From: Gerris lacustris
Lineage: Eukaryota > Arthropoda > Insecta > Hemiptera > Gerridae
DNA: 64,000 nt
NCBI GenBank assembly: GCA_951217055.1
Contig: OX578280.1
Coordinates: forward strand, 42,597,882-42,661,881
Reading direction: 5' to 3'
In this document: one piece after another, positions 25,278 through 35,135 of the stretch
How positions within the stretch are numbered: the first letter of the stretch is position 1
Layout: each line of letters starts with the position of its first letter
Notes under the pieces: model-generated
What the model was told of the DNA's origin: nothing
The model's database searches: none
What the model saw: the letters and a program-made list of their open reading frames with translations, nothing else
Program-made: the position numbers and the translations under genes

Positions 25278-28200
25278 TAAATAAATAATTTAAAATGTTA
25301 AAAGAAATAAGGCAGCTATACTATGCCATTTCTCAATCAGTCTAATAAAGAAATATTCTGGCATGGTGTGTCTATGAATATATTAAATGATGTCACATCA
25401 AATTTTTCTTAACTTATATCATAAAATTGTTACATTGACAAAGGAATAAATACTTCCAAAATGTCAGTTATTCAGTCATTAATATTCATTAATAATACAT
25501 AGCATTAATTAATTTTATAGCAATAAGTTATATTAATGTAGTAGTTTTATAAGGTTTATACATTTCAGAAAGAATTCTAATTCAAGGAACAAAATTGATC
25601 CGTGAAATATCAAAAAATCTACAATGCTGATGTTACTAAATTATTAATTATTACATAAAAAAAAACATTAAATTAACATTAATTAATAAAATTGGGCTTA
25701 GTAATATTAGTATTTTAATTTTGAATCACCTGCCTGATACTTGTACTTAAATTTCTCATATAACATAATTACTTGGCCTAGTGGTTTTCTATTTGTCTAT
25801 TGTATTATTATTGGAAATTTTATCAAAATCTACTAATTAAACACAGCTCTTGCGTCTGTAAAGGTATCCACAGACAAAGGAAGAGATAGTAATAATGGTA
25901 ATGGCTCTCATGCCATTACCAATTTTTTCAATTGTCTGGTAAACTAGATTTTTCCAGTGATAACAACTTATAACATGCTTAAATTATTTTAATCCAAAAT
26001 GTCAAAACCAGTTTTGAGACTGATTTGTTTTTCTGATTTCATTTAGAGGCATGATTTTTCTGAACATGTAAAACACCACATTTCATCGCAGATGTTAGAC
26101 AAAGGATGTCTGCCCAGAAACATGTCATAATTTTCATATTTACTTTATTATAAAATTATTAAAATACATTTTTATTACCATAAAATCTCGCCTATAATAC
26201 ACACGCTCAATTTTGACCTAAAATTTGAGAAAAACTAATAGTCGCGCATAATAAGCACCCAACTTTTCTCTGTCAAATTTTATAAAAAAAAATAAGTAAA
26301 AATTTGTGTACAAATTGCAACTAGTTAAAATAAATTAAATAGTTGTGCTTATTGTACATGTAATTTCATATATTTATATCTTAGTTACAAGTTTAAAAAA
26401 CTTTGCAACACACTAACAGAAAACTAGATACTATTTTTAAGATACCTAATTATCCATAAATAAAATTATGGATAAGTATTCTTCTAAATTTTTATCAATA
26501 CAAGGAATAAAAAATATAAAGACAAATTAAAAAATTGTAGAAGAGTTGAGGTAACCTTACCTTTCTACTCTTCTAGTCTAGGGTAAAAGTGGCCTTTGAA
26601 TACAGTCGTTTGTAATCAAGCCATGGCAGTGCCAGTGTTTGAGATAAGAATAAAAATTATCTTCCATCTACTTTTATCAATTACTGAAATAAAATAACAT
26701 AACTTGATGATAACAAGTTTTTCTGTCTTAAAAAAAAAAAAAAAAAGAAAAAAAAACTAAGTAGGTACCCAAAATAAATACGATAAGATGTTTAAAATAT
26801 CAGTTTTTGTTTAAAAAAATATATATTTACGTTCATGTTTTTTAATATATATATATACTCTTGTAATAGCTGTTTTGTTTTTTTAATTATTGAGGGTTGA
26901 GTAAAAAATATTTAAGTTGAAAAATAATCATATATATATTTTTTTTTTTTTTTCACTCCTGTATAATACGCTCCCCGATTTTGGAAGGAAAAAAGAGGTA
27001 AAAAAGTGCATATTATACTTGAGATTTAACGGTAGTTGATGGTATAAGATCCTTTAATGGCGACGAGTGAAGATGAGAACCCACAAATCAATGACCAACT
27101 GGAGATTGGTGTTACCATACCAGTTTAAAAACTACTGTTTGGGACTCAAGGGACCTTAAAGCATGTCAATCAAAAATGTTATTGGTTCTAAGCAAGATAT
27201 TAAAAATCTAAGTACAGACTTCATTCCTAAATTCAATTCTGCACAATTTGAGGCCCTATTTCAACTTCCTATCATAAATAGTACAGGCGCCAAATAGTTG
27301 TAGTATTTGCTCAAATTGTGCAGAATTAAAATTATGAATGAAGCCTGTACTTAGATTTTTGATATCTTGTTTAGAACCAATAAAATTTTAATTTTAATGA
27401 TTTTTCTAACCTCAAAGGGCGGTAGAGCCTTAATATATTGGATAAGTGCATTTATATAAAATCATCTTTACTAGAACTAATGTAATGTTTATTTTTTATA
27501 TTTTAAATCAAATTATAATTATTATTAACTACGGGAAACAGACAGTGAAAAATACACTCCTGTGCCGGGATTTGAACCACGGGCCTCTATATTTCCAGTA
27601 TAGCGCTCTTCCATCTAAGCTACGCAGGAGAATGATTTTTCACTACCGTAATCGATAACTAGTCCCGAATCCAAGCTTTCAATATTCATATACATTTAGA
27701 CAGTCAATATTTATGACATTAGAACTAAACCAGAATTAACGCTTATAATTATAAAGTACTCAATTAGTACCTGTACCTTGTACAATCAATTCGAAATTCA
27801 ATTTTTTAAGTTTTTGGTAGTTTTCATACTACGGAAAGTTAAATTTTAATTTAAATCAAATTATAATTATTATTAACTACGGGAAACAGACAGTGAAAAA
27901 TACACTCCTGTGCCGGGATTTGAACCACGGGCCTCTATATAGAGGCCCGTGGTTCAAATCCCGGCACAGGAGTGTATTTTTCACTGTCTGTTTCCCGTAG
28001 TTAATAATAATTATAATTTGATTTAAATTAAAATTTAACTTTCCGTAGTATGAAAACTACCAAAAACTTAAAAAATTGAAGTTTATTTTTTATTATTTCA
28101 CACTATTCATGGAGAGTAGAAACAAAAAAAAAAAATGGACTGTAAACCTTGAACCAAACTTTGCAGTAGAATAATTATCTATTTATATTAGATAACATAA

Positions 28201-31200
28201 GTTAAAAGTTGTCTTCTTGTGTGTGTGTATTTTTAATATATAAAGTGTTATATAGATTATAAATTATATAAAAATTTGATTAAAAAAAAAAAAAATAAAA
28301 TAAAACTCAAGCAACAATAACACTCTACAGAAAAAGTTTAAAACTATTGAGCAAGAAAATGTTTTTTCAACTTGAATGTTATTATGTAGGTGAGCATCTG
28401 ACATAGTTCCCATTAGATGCTTCCCATGCTAGAATTAACATTAGGCCACTCTTACTTCTGTGACCTTATTTCATTTGTACTGTTTAACTTTTACTTTATG
28501 GCCTTTCAACGCTGTTTTATTTTTCAATTCCTGATAGAGTAATAAAAACCTATAAAAATGAAAAAATTGTTCTATACTAGGACTTCTATCTTTTCAAAAT
28601 ATAAATATTAATATAATGTTTGTGTGATAAGACTTGAATGATATAAAAAAAATATAGATCACTTGTATTTGTTATCAGAGGTTATCACTGTTTAATTAAC
28701 AAATATTACTAGTTTATCTGTAAAAAGATAGTAAAATATTTTTTTTTAAGGGAATGGTACTATGTTTATTAATGCTATATGTATATATTTTGATTATTTT
28801 ACATGCTAGAGTTTCCACACAACAGTTTCTGAGATTAGATGTCCAAATCACAACCAGAGAAAAAAATATTGTTTCCAGAATGGTTTGTACAATAAAACAA
28901 ACCAACAATTGGGTAAAGTTAAGGATTACCTTCTATTTTCTTACTTTAGATGAGCTAACTTAAGTCTGGATGTCTTGAACATATAAACAAAACAATACTT
29001 TTCCTATATATCTTCAAAGAAGGCGAGGATCCTAAATATCTTCAAGGAAGCGAGTATGGTGGGGTCATTAGTGAGTTATATAAATCAGAGTGTCTAAGTG
29101 TGGGGAAAGAAAACCCTTTAGAGGGTGCTTAATTCTGGGCGTTTATTAATGTAAGCTTTTGTTATAAGAAAATGTATCTTATCCAGTTCTTGAGGTTGGC
29201 GTCTTGGGCCCTCAATTATCTCAGCAGTAGCTAGAGGCTTGTTTTTTCCTCATTATACAAGTTGACGATTTCGATTAAAAACAAAGCCTAGCAGCTGTAA
29301 ATATTCCCAATCAATTTACCCATGATAATCAACTAAAAAGTTTGTAACAAATCTGTTTCAATTTTTAGCAAATGTGGTTCTTAAGGGTCTGTAGTTTGTC
29401 CTCTTAACACCGTGAGGTAAACCTACCAAAGAATTTAGGACAGAAGGAGCTATGCTGAAGTATGCTTTATGTAATAAGTAAATTTATTACCCTTTTATTG
29501 TAATTAATAAGCCACTATTAAATTCTCTCCTAGTGAGTAATATTAAAATTAAAATGATCTAAACCCAGATTGGGTAATAACATGTTAAATATTGTTTTTC
29601 TTTATTGACAAAAAAAAAAAAACTTGTGATAGAAACTATTAACTTAATTTCCAGATGGGAATAACCCTAACCGATTAGGGTCTCAGAAAGAATAAGCAAA
29701 TCTAATTGAAAAGTTATCCTGCTTTAAAAACACTTATCATGTAAATAAGCACAAAACATTATCCTACTTCAATCACTAAATACTAAGTCAAACAATGCAA
29801 AGTGAAAGCAAAATCAAAACACCGATATATCTAGGTTTATACCCAAATGTAGGTAAGACATGTTTATACACTTATCCATTATTTACCCCAATAATAATGA
29901 ATGCTGTCAAACAGTACATAAAGCAAATTAAAAAATACACTTAACTGCTGTTTTTTTAACTTAAAATAAGGAAGGTACATAAGAATATTAAACTAATTAC
30001 TATCCCCAGGCAGTTATTACCACTTCCAATCAACTTAATAATACAACATAATTCAATGAGCATAAATTGCTTAATCTTTCCATGTAATCTCAAATTGTTT
30101 CAGCCTTAAAGAAATTCTAACACAAAGAGTACGCGAGATTAAAATAGTTGGTAAAAACAGGGGAAGTCAACATGTTAAGAAGAAACATGATATTAGAAGA
30201 ATATGCTAACAAATAGCACAAGCATGTAAATAAAATAAAGTTTGAGATACCTAAAACAGTAATTTCAATGTCTCCCTACACAACTTAAATAAACAGTTTT
30301 ATAAATAGATCAGATAAAAAAGAGGAAAAATTATTTTCTTTAATTTTTCTTATAATTTCATTTACTCATAAATGAAGAATGTAGAGGTAAATTTGAATTG
30401 TCCAATTAATTAATTAATTAGTTTCTACATGCAGGTGAATAAAAAAATTGAACTAAACATGTGATAAAGTGGATAGTGAAATTAGGTGCTGGTAATTTCA
30501 TCTAAAGGCTACCACAAAGAAATCTTCCATACACTTACACATACACTAACATAGAAACACTTCTTTGGACAGTAGATGGTCATCTCTGCTTATGTAGGCA
30601 CACATGTATTCTTTTGTGATTTGGCTTCAAATAAAGAAGGAATACCGCAGTCACAACTCTACTGATAAGGTGTTAAAAGGAAAAGAAGAATGAAGTCAAA
30701 CTAGCAAGGGTTGATAAGAATAAAAAGTGAAGGCTTACTGGCTGTTATCTTGAGACATCAAAACCTGACTCTTGGTACTGGCGATAGAGCAGTCTATTTT
30801 GACTAGAAAATCGTTGAAAGACTCAATGCTGGAAGTGGTGCCGTTCTCGGAGCTAGCGTCGCTAGACGACGGCTGAGGGTCACACTCCTCGAGCATGACA
30901 TCACTAGGCGAGCTTACTGGTGTAGTCTCGCTAGGCACCGGAATAAGTAAACTAGACCTCAGGAACAAACTGTCATTCTGCCACAGCTTGTTCGCTCTCC
31001 TAATTTGCTCTGTCTGAAAAATAATACAAAAAATAGATAAATAAAAAAATAAATAAATTGGTTGCGTAAAGTCTCATTCAATTTTAAGTTTTTGGTAGTT
31101 TTCATACTACAGAAAGTTTAAATTTTAATTTAAATCAAATTATAATTATTATTTACTACGGGAAACAGACAGTGAAAAATACACTCCCGCGCCGGGATGA

Positions 31201-34200
31201 AGTCTCATGTAAAAAGGGTTTCGTTGATATTGTGAACAAGAAATTAGTTTAAGGGGGAGGGGATGCAAAATTTTGATGTTTTTTTGACAAAATGGCATGA
31301 AAAATTAAACACTTTTTTCTACAAGTGTTATACATTTTTGTAATCAATACCTTTCTTTCATTTGATACGCCCTTAAAATTAAAAAAAAAAAAAAAAAAAT
31401 CCCCGTGACAGGAATTAGCCACCATTTTGGATTATTCTCAGTTAATCAGATTGAATTGCTATTCTTATTTTTTCTTTGGCCCATCAGACTGCACATTTTG
31501 CATATTTTTAGTAACAGCAGAAATACAGTTTTAGGGAGGGGGACACGAAAAATTTTGATGTTTTTTGACAAAATGGCGCAGAAAATTAAACACTTTCCAC
31601 AAGTGTTTTATATTTTTGTAATCTACTATTCAATACCTTTCATTTCCACAACTCAAAATTTAAAAAAAACTTTTTTTTTCGCGTGACATTAATTATCCGC
31701 CATTTTGGATTTGAACAGCTGATTATTTTGACTTCGCTATATTTTTCCTGTAAGCGTTAAAACGATCTTTAATACTGGAAAGTTTCATGTATTTATCTCG
31801 TTTGATTCAAAAGGTATTGGAACCATACAGAGTGACAGACAGAGACAGGAACGAAACTATAAGGATTTCTTTTTTTGGTTTTACCAACGAAACCCTAAAA
31901 AAGGGGTTTAATAAATTTATTAAACCTAGCTATATTTATATAGCTAACTAGTAGAGACTATTGCATAAACTTCCATAGGTTCTTGGTCTTAATTAATAGT
32001 AGTGATCAACCATAGGTGTAAAGGGATAGGAAACAAAGTAAATAATTCGGGGATGTCTTTTTAAAATAAAATAAAAATACACATCACAAATAACCTGGTC
32101 ATAAACAACCTTGTTGCATCAAGTAACACCGGTTTAAAAGTGCATTAGAAGGTTAAGGAACATTCAAGAATCTAGCCAAATATATTTTTTCCAATCAATA
32201 TTTTATAATTTATATATTTTATAGATTACGTTCCTTTGTCCAAACAGTGTGTTTGAGGCTGTTAATTCCGGTCTTTAGTTTTCTGAGAAACAAAGCCTCT
32301 CCTCAAAACGTACCTTACTCAACAGGAATACCCATAACAGCAGAGTAAAGAAGAGAATTGATACTTGACAATTACTACGTTTCCATAATGTTTAAATACG
32401 GATTGAATACGGGTTAAATACAGTTTTTGGATCCAAAGTGCCCATGGAAACCTAGATTCAATACAGATTAAATACAATACCGATCCCGATATGATACACT
32501 AAATTCTGGGATGGTATCTGGATCGAGTTGCATGAAAAACACCTAAACTCGATCCTGACATGCGAAGAGATTGGGTGTGAGCGCACCTAGCATATTTCTG
32601 TAGAAACTGTAGTCAAATTTGTCAAAATACGGAATAAAAAACATGGTTACAAAAGGTGAAGGTAACAAAATTATTTATAACCTTTACCAAAAGTTTTTGA
32701 TTTTTTATTTCATATTGAATACGGATTCAATACCTCTCATGGAAACACCTACATTGTTAAATCCCAAATCAGGATTTAATACGTATTTAAACACATGGAA
32801 ATTTAGTAAATATAGGTAAAAAGCTCGAGATTTTGACATCTACAGTCTGTGCGTTAAGAGTTGTGACTTGACAGAGCTGGGCAAACCCGAAAAATTATGG
32901 TGGGGAGCCAATGAGAGGTCACAATTTGATTTCTAGAAAGTCGGGCCAATTAGGCAAACAAAAATTTCACTGCCCCCCACCGCTCCCACAGGTATAGTGG
33001 CTTTATTTTCTTCCTCATTTAGGTTGGCCAATCTGGGTGTCAAAAGTCAATTAGGTAAACAAAAATATCACTGGATGCCCTCAGGATTACCACCCAATGG
33101 CTTTATTTTTCCCCTCACATAAGTTGCCCAACAACTTTAGTGTCAAAAATGAATTCTCTTCTTGATGCTATTGTAGATAAAAAGACAAATTTGATATCTT
33201 TGCTCTTTGAATCATTATAATAAATGGTAAAATAAAAGCTAATAACACAACAACAAACAATTTAAATAACTATGAATTTAATAGGTCTAAAAGACCGGCA
33301 TGTAGATAGTGTTTAAAATAATATAGTTCTGAGTTAAGACCTATTTTGAAGAAAATGTTTTAAGTGTGGTGAAAAAGAGCTTCAAACTATTTTTTAAAAG
33401 AGCCAATAATATTTAAGAAATATTATTTTGCTTATGAAGGGGTAAACGGAATTCCTAAGAAATTTATCTATTGACAGTAACACAGTGAATTGAGAAATTT
33501 AAAACAGATAAGATGACCAATTAACTTTAAGTTTACCAATTAATAAAATTGCTATAATATTATACCATGGAAAGTAACCAGGAAAAAACTACGATACAAA
33601 TTGTTTTATCGTTGTTATTTATTGAGATAATTGACAACTAAATGACAAATATTAAATTAATTTAGTCTTAACAGAGATTTTGAGTAAAGACTTTAAACTT
33701 TGATTTTGTTAAAATAATAATGAAATGCGAATCAGTAGAACAATTAAAATCAGCTGTTACTGCTATCTTGTATCTTATCGTAGAAAAGACTTAAGAAACC
33801 GATGAGATACGAATAATAAATTTAAATTAATTAAAATTAAACATTTTTTTTTGGTTTGAAATAAAAATTACAGACAAAAAGCTCTTAGTGGTAAGATGAA
33901 TGTGTGCAGTATTCTGTTCGATGAATCCGATGAAAAATTACATGACATGAGTAGAACACAATCATTATTTCTTCGTTTACAGATCGACAGGAAAATACGT
34001 AATAAAAATTGGTAATAGGTAACAGGAAAAGTTAAGAAATCGTTATTGCTACAGGATGAAAGTTGAGAAAGAATACATTAAAATAGTCAACATAAAACAT
34101 GACAGAAGAGGAATGTAAAATAAGCAAGTAACGAGAGAAGGCTGGTTCTAATATAATTTGAATTATGATGATTTATAATTCTAATTGAAGAAGTTTGGTT

Positions 34201-34398
34201 TTATTGACGTACCGTAACTGCATATTTGAGAGCGAGTCCCTGGAGGGTATCGGTAGACGAGACCTGGTGCTTTATGTAATGCTCCTGCTTGGTACTCGAA
34301 TTGCTGCTCGTACTCCCGTATTTCTTCAACGATCTGGCCGAGTCCCTTATGGAAATCCGCTCCTCCATGTTGAGCTCTGTCATAGTTAACGAAATCAT
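12041..34398 (-). CDS. LYSMD2: LysM domain protein, LYSMD1/LYSMD2 family (complete, three exons)
   Basis: Exons 34213-34398, 30739-31013 and 12041-12290 join in frame to give 236 residues and a TAG stop. Residues about 42-88 are one LysM domain (VSSTDTLQGLALKYAVT, TEQIRRANKLWQNDSLFL, RSSLLIPV), split by the first intron. A Ser-rich linker follows, then the conserved FNDFLVKIDCSIA segment and a charged tail ending LEETQDSIFEL, close to the C-terminus of vertebrate LYSMD1. Length fits the family (about 215-230 in vertebrates). LysM folds bind glycans in other settings; the role of animal LYSMD1/2 is not established. There is no signal peptide or membrane segment. The first ATG follows an in-frame TGA; a second ATG five codons on is possible. 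Assignment to LYSMD1 or LYSMD2 is not decided by sequence inspection, so the symbol is provisional. Confidence 0.92.
14075..14215. repeat. GC-rich, CpG-rich island of unknown origin
   Basis: Suddenly rich in CG dinucleotides (ACTCGTGCGAAAACGG, CCCTCGCTATCGCTCGGG, CGCACTCGACGCG) within very AT-rich intron. A 67-codon frame crosses it on the plus strand, but no protein is recognised. It is probably an old transposon fragment. Confidence 0.4.
14401..14473. repeat. 26 bp tandem repeat, three units
   Basis: Unit TTGAGTGTAGAATTGCACTA plus ATTGTA repeats almost exactly from 14402, 14428 and 14454. The related word AGGGCAGAATGCACTTAATA lies just before it. Confidence 0.8.
15880..16120. repeat. Hairpin-rich MITE, related to an insert at 44180
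   Basis: Contains CTTCTTTAGATTGTTACTCC and inverted counterparts AGAGTAACAATCTAAAGAA and GTAACAATCTAAAGAAG, and CCTTATAAAAACAGAAGTGTG. Nearly the same words form the insert inside a piggyBac-type MITE at 44180-44305. Pieces also occur near 13441 and 19301. Confidence 0.6.
16437..16472. repeat. Left stub of a 21 bp minisatellite
   Basis: ACACAGAGTTGTTACTTAAC and ACTGAGTTGTCTA match the 21 bp unit of the array that resumes at 17089 on the far side of the piggyBac-type element. Confidence 0.7.
16477..17084 (+). mobile_element. piggyBac-type MITE, copy 1
   Basis: Bounded by TTAA at 16473-16476 and 17085-17088. It begins CCCTTTGAGACACGGGC and ends with the imperfect inverted partner GCCGTGCCACGAAGAG. 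About 600 bp are shared with 35136-35752. The interior has GCCACCATG followed by a short frame with the words HPINIFRF and LHELSD in alternative frames, which looks like the start of a deleted transposase gene. Confidence 0.75.
17089..17390. repeat. 21 bp minisatellite, about 12 units
   Basis: Unit CTGAGTTGTTACTTTACAAT plus A, with T-for-C and C-for-T variants. Because 21 is divisible by three, both strands stay open as repetitive frames; these are not genes. Confidence 0.95.
17391..23573. other. LYSMD intron 2, central part
   Basis: AT-rich without exons. A hairpin with about 25 bp arms lies at 18457-18512 (TTTGGATCCTTGAAGG against CCTTTCAAGGATCCAAA). There is a C-tract near 19206-19218 and a possible pogo-like terminus at 22968-22995 (TACAGTGGGACCTTGG). 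Nothing else is identifiable. Confidence 0.5.
23574..23612. repeat. TA microsatellite
   Basis: Uninterrupted TA repeats directly at the left end of the inverted-repeat element that follows. Confidence 0.95.
23613..25178. mobile_element. 1.6 kb inverted-repeat (foldback) element
   Basis: The left end TTCTATATCAAATTTGCTAC returns inverted at 25150-25173. Further inverted matches pair 23986-24046 with 24956-25015, and 24180-24245 with 24775-24840. A third copy of the TTTTCTGTTCTATACTT segment sits at 24330-24375. The central 24400-24500 has GVKSGERGCQIIGPLRPIQ in one frame, product unknown. TA microsatellites border both ends. Confidence 0.7.
25209..25270. repeat. CA/TA microsatellite
   Basis: A short CA run followed by a long TA run close to the right end of the inverted-repeat element. 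Confidence 0.95.
25271..26176. other. LYSMD intron 2, AT-rich spacer
   Basis: No exon or clear repeat is seen in this stretch. Confidence 0.5.
26177..27034. mobile_element. Decayed DNA transposon, pogo-like termini
   Basis: The left end TACCATAAAATCTCGCCTAT and the inverted right end TACCGTTAAATCTCAAGTAT agree at most positions and start with TA. The 858 bp between have no intact transposase. Superfamily placement rests only on the termini. Confidence 0.5.
27168..27396. mobile_element. Hairpin MITE of about 230 bp
   Basis: The left arm (TTATTGGTTCTAAGCAAGAT, AAAATCTAAGTACAGAC, TCTGCACAATTTGAG) is repeated inverted on the right (CTCAAATTGTGCAGA, CTGTACTTAGATTTTT, TTAGAACCAATAAA). A loop of about 60 bases separates the arms. 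Confidence 0.75.
27500..28080 (+). mobile_element. tRNA-foldback retroposon, composite unit
   Basis: Flanked by a perfect 13 bp direct repeat GTTTATTTTTTAT (27487-27499 and 28081-28093). In order it contains: antisense tail (27500-27556), antisense full tRNA-like sequence (27557-27629), a 167 bp internal segment, then the perfect palindrome 27797-28080 (antisense tail and tRNA 3' half, followed by the same in sense). The order matches the unit at 45898-46425 read on the other strand. Confidence 0.85.
27557..27629 (-). tRNA. tRNA-like head (anticodon position GGA), probably not a functional gene
   Basis: Read on the minus strand, TCCTGCG/CACAGGA forms a seven-position acceptor with one mismatch. 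A short D arm follows, then the anticodon arm CTATA-CTGGAAA-TATAG and a T arm around TTCAAAT with one bulged base. GGA would be a serine anticodon, yet there is no long variable arm, so this is a retroposon head rather than a real serine tRNA. Confidence 0.5.
28094..30738. other. LYSMD intron 2, exon-proximal part
   Basis: AT-rich without exons. The only identified piece is the SINE tail at 29047-29129. Confidence 0.5.
29047..29129. repeat. 5'-truncated SINE tail
   Basis: GCGAGTATGGTGGGGTCATT, GTGAGTTATATAA and AACCCTTTAGAGGGTGC match the 3' body of the tRNA SINE at 62213-62437. The tRNA head is missing. Confidence 0.75.
30739..31013 (-). CDS. LYSMD2: LYSMD exon 2: second half of LysM and Ser-rich linker
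   Basis: Follows TTTTTCAG and begins TEQIRRANKLWQNDS. It ends in phase 2 at CA/GTAAGC, and the last codon is completed by the first base of exon 3. If the intron is retained, the donor itself reads CAG TAA and ends the protein at residue 154. Confidence 0.92.
31078..31199 (-). mobile_element. tRNA-foldback retroposon, simple 5'-truncated copy
   Basis: On the minus strand it runs from the end of the tRNA-like head (CCCGGCGCGGGAGTG) through the complete family tail to CTTAAAATTGA. It has no inverted arm. AAGTCTCAT flanks it (31069-31077 and 31200-31208). It lies in LYSMD intron 1, close to the splice acceptor of exon 2. Confidence 0.8.
31247..31725. repeat. Two tandem copies of a roughly 280 bp unit
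   Basis: AAAATTTTGATGTTTTTTTG, ACAAAATGGC, TTAAACACTTT, CAAGTGTT, TTTTTGTAATC, AATACCTTTC and GCCATTTTGGAT appear in the same order from about 31247 and again from about 31528. The second copy is followed by the phrase ACAGAGTGACAGACAGAGAC. Confidence 0.75.
32388..32810. mobile_element. MITE with TTTCCAT termini
   Basis: Left TTTCCATAATGTTTAAATACG and inverted right TTTCCATGTGTTTAAATACG form a terminal repeat of about 20 bp. The word ATGGAAAC recurs inside. No coding frame is recognised. Confidence 0.6.
32852..33050. mobile_element. MITE of the TGTCAAAAGTCA family
   Basis: Left GAGTTGTGACTTGACAG, then GAGCCAATGAGAGGTCACAA, GTCGGGCCAATTAGGCAAAC and CTCCCACAGG, ending GGTTGGCCAATCTGGGTGTC AAAAGTCAAT. 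A second partial unit continues to about 33150 (TAGGTAAACAAAAATATCAC). Confidence 0.75.
33151..34212. other. LYSMD intron 1, AT-rich
   Basis: No exon or identifiable repeat. The donor GTACGT of exon 1 closes it at 34207-34212. Confidence 0.5.
34213..34398 (-). CDS. LYSMD2: LYSMD exon 1: N-terminus and first half of LysM
   Basis: Starts MISLTMTELNMEERIS and ends TLQGLALKYAVT at a strong GTACGT donor (phase 0). It is clearly richer in G+C than the surrounding DNA. A GTGAGT about 30 bases upstream of the ATG could be a donor for a 5' UTR intron, so the transcription start cannot be fixed. Confidence 0.9.
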
Positions 34399-35131
34399 CA
34401 ATTCTCACATAATGTTACTCACCGGCCCGATAAAACATAATAATACAATTTCTACTGATCTTTAAAAACACACACACACTTAAAAGGGACTAAAAAAATG
34501 GGGATAAAATAAGATCATAACACTTGGAAGGTTAAAAAGAAAGTTGCAGGTTATAGAACAACTATCGATATACAAGGGAAATTAATCTGATAATCAATAC
34601 ATTTTTTCTAAATTAAATTCGACCAAAAACAATTTATTCATATTTTAATTATTTTTAAAATAAAACTAATACAATTTAGTGCGTATACAAAAAACTATTC
34701 ACAATAGTACTATTTATATTAACAAATATAATTTTAAATTTGATATATCGACTTTAACTTTCACTTCTACTTGATTAATAACCAAAATTTTCCTATACGT
34801 GAATATAAAATATCTAAACAAAGATCTGTACACACATTGATTTAAGAATTTAATTGGATAAATTGAGTAAATCATGTTCATCAGTTAAATTCTTGATTTT
34901 AAATACAAAAACTGTTATGGAATAAAATAAATATTTGTATTAATTGGAAATATCTTATGTAGCGTAATTTCCTTTATAGGGGGGAGGGGGATATTAACAT
35001 TGTCAATTTTTTATTAATAAAAATTGTAGGTTTAATTTGATCTATTTTGTAAGTGGAATCAAGAAGTTGTTTTGTGAACAGTTGACCTACAACTTCCAAA
35101 AAATCAAACAAAAAAAACATTTACATAGCTT
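34399..35131. promoter_or_regulatory. Upstream region of the LYSMD gene, promoter not resolved
   Basis: The first 40 bases upstream of the ATG are G+C richer (CACCGGCCCG on the plus strand) and hold a GTGAGT that may be a 5' UTR donor. Further up the DNA is AT-rich. No core promoter motif can be chosen with confidence. Confidence 0.3.
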
Positions 35132-35135
35132 TTAA

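Noticed and set aside
27500..28080. Mutator- or foldback-type DNA transposon
   Set aside because: The two ends differ (long tail against short arm), flanking repeats vary from 9 to 13 bp among copies, and a simple 5'-truncated copy exists; retroposition explains these better.
34195..34389. Plus-strand 64-codon frame over LYSMD exon 1
   Set aside because: It is the antisense shadow of the real exon.
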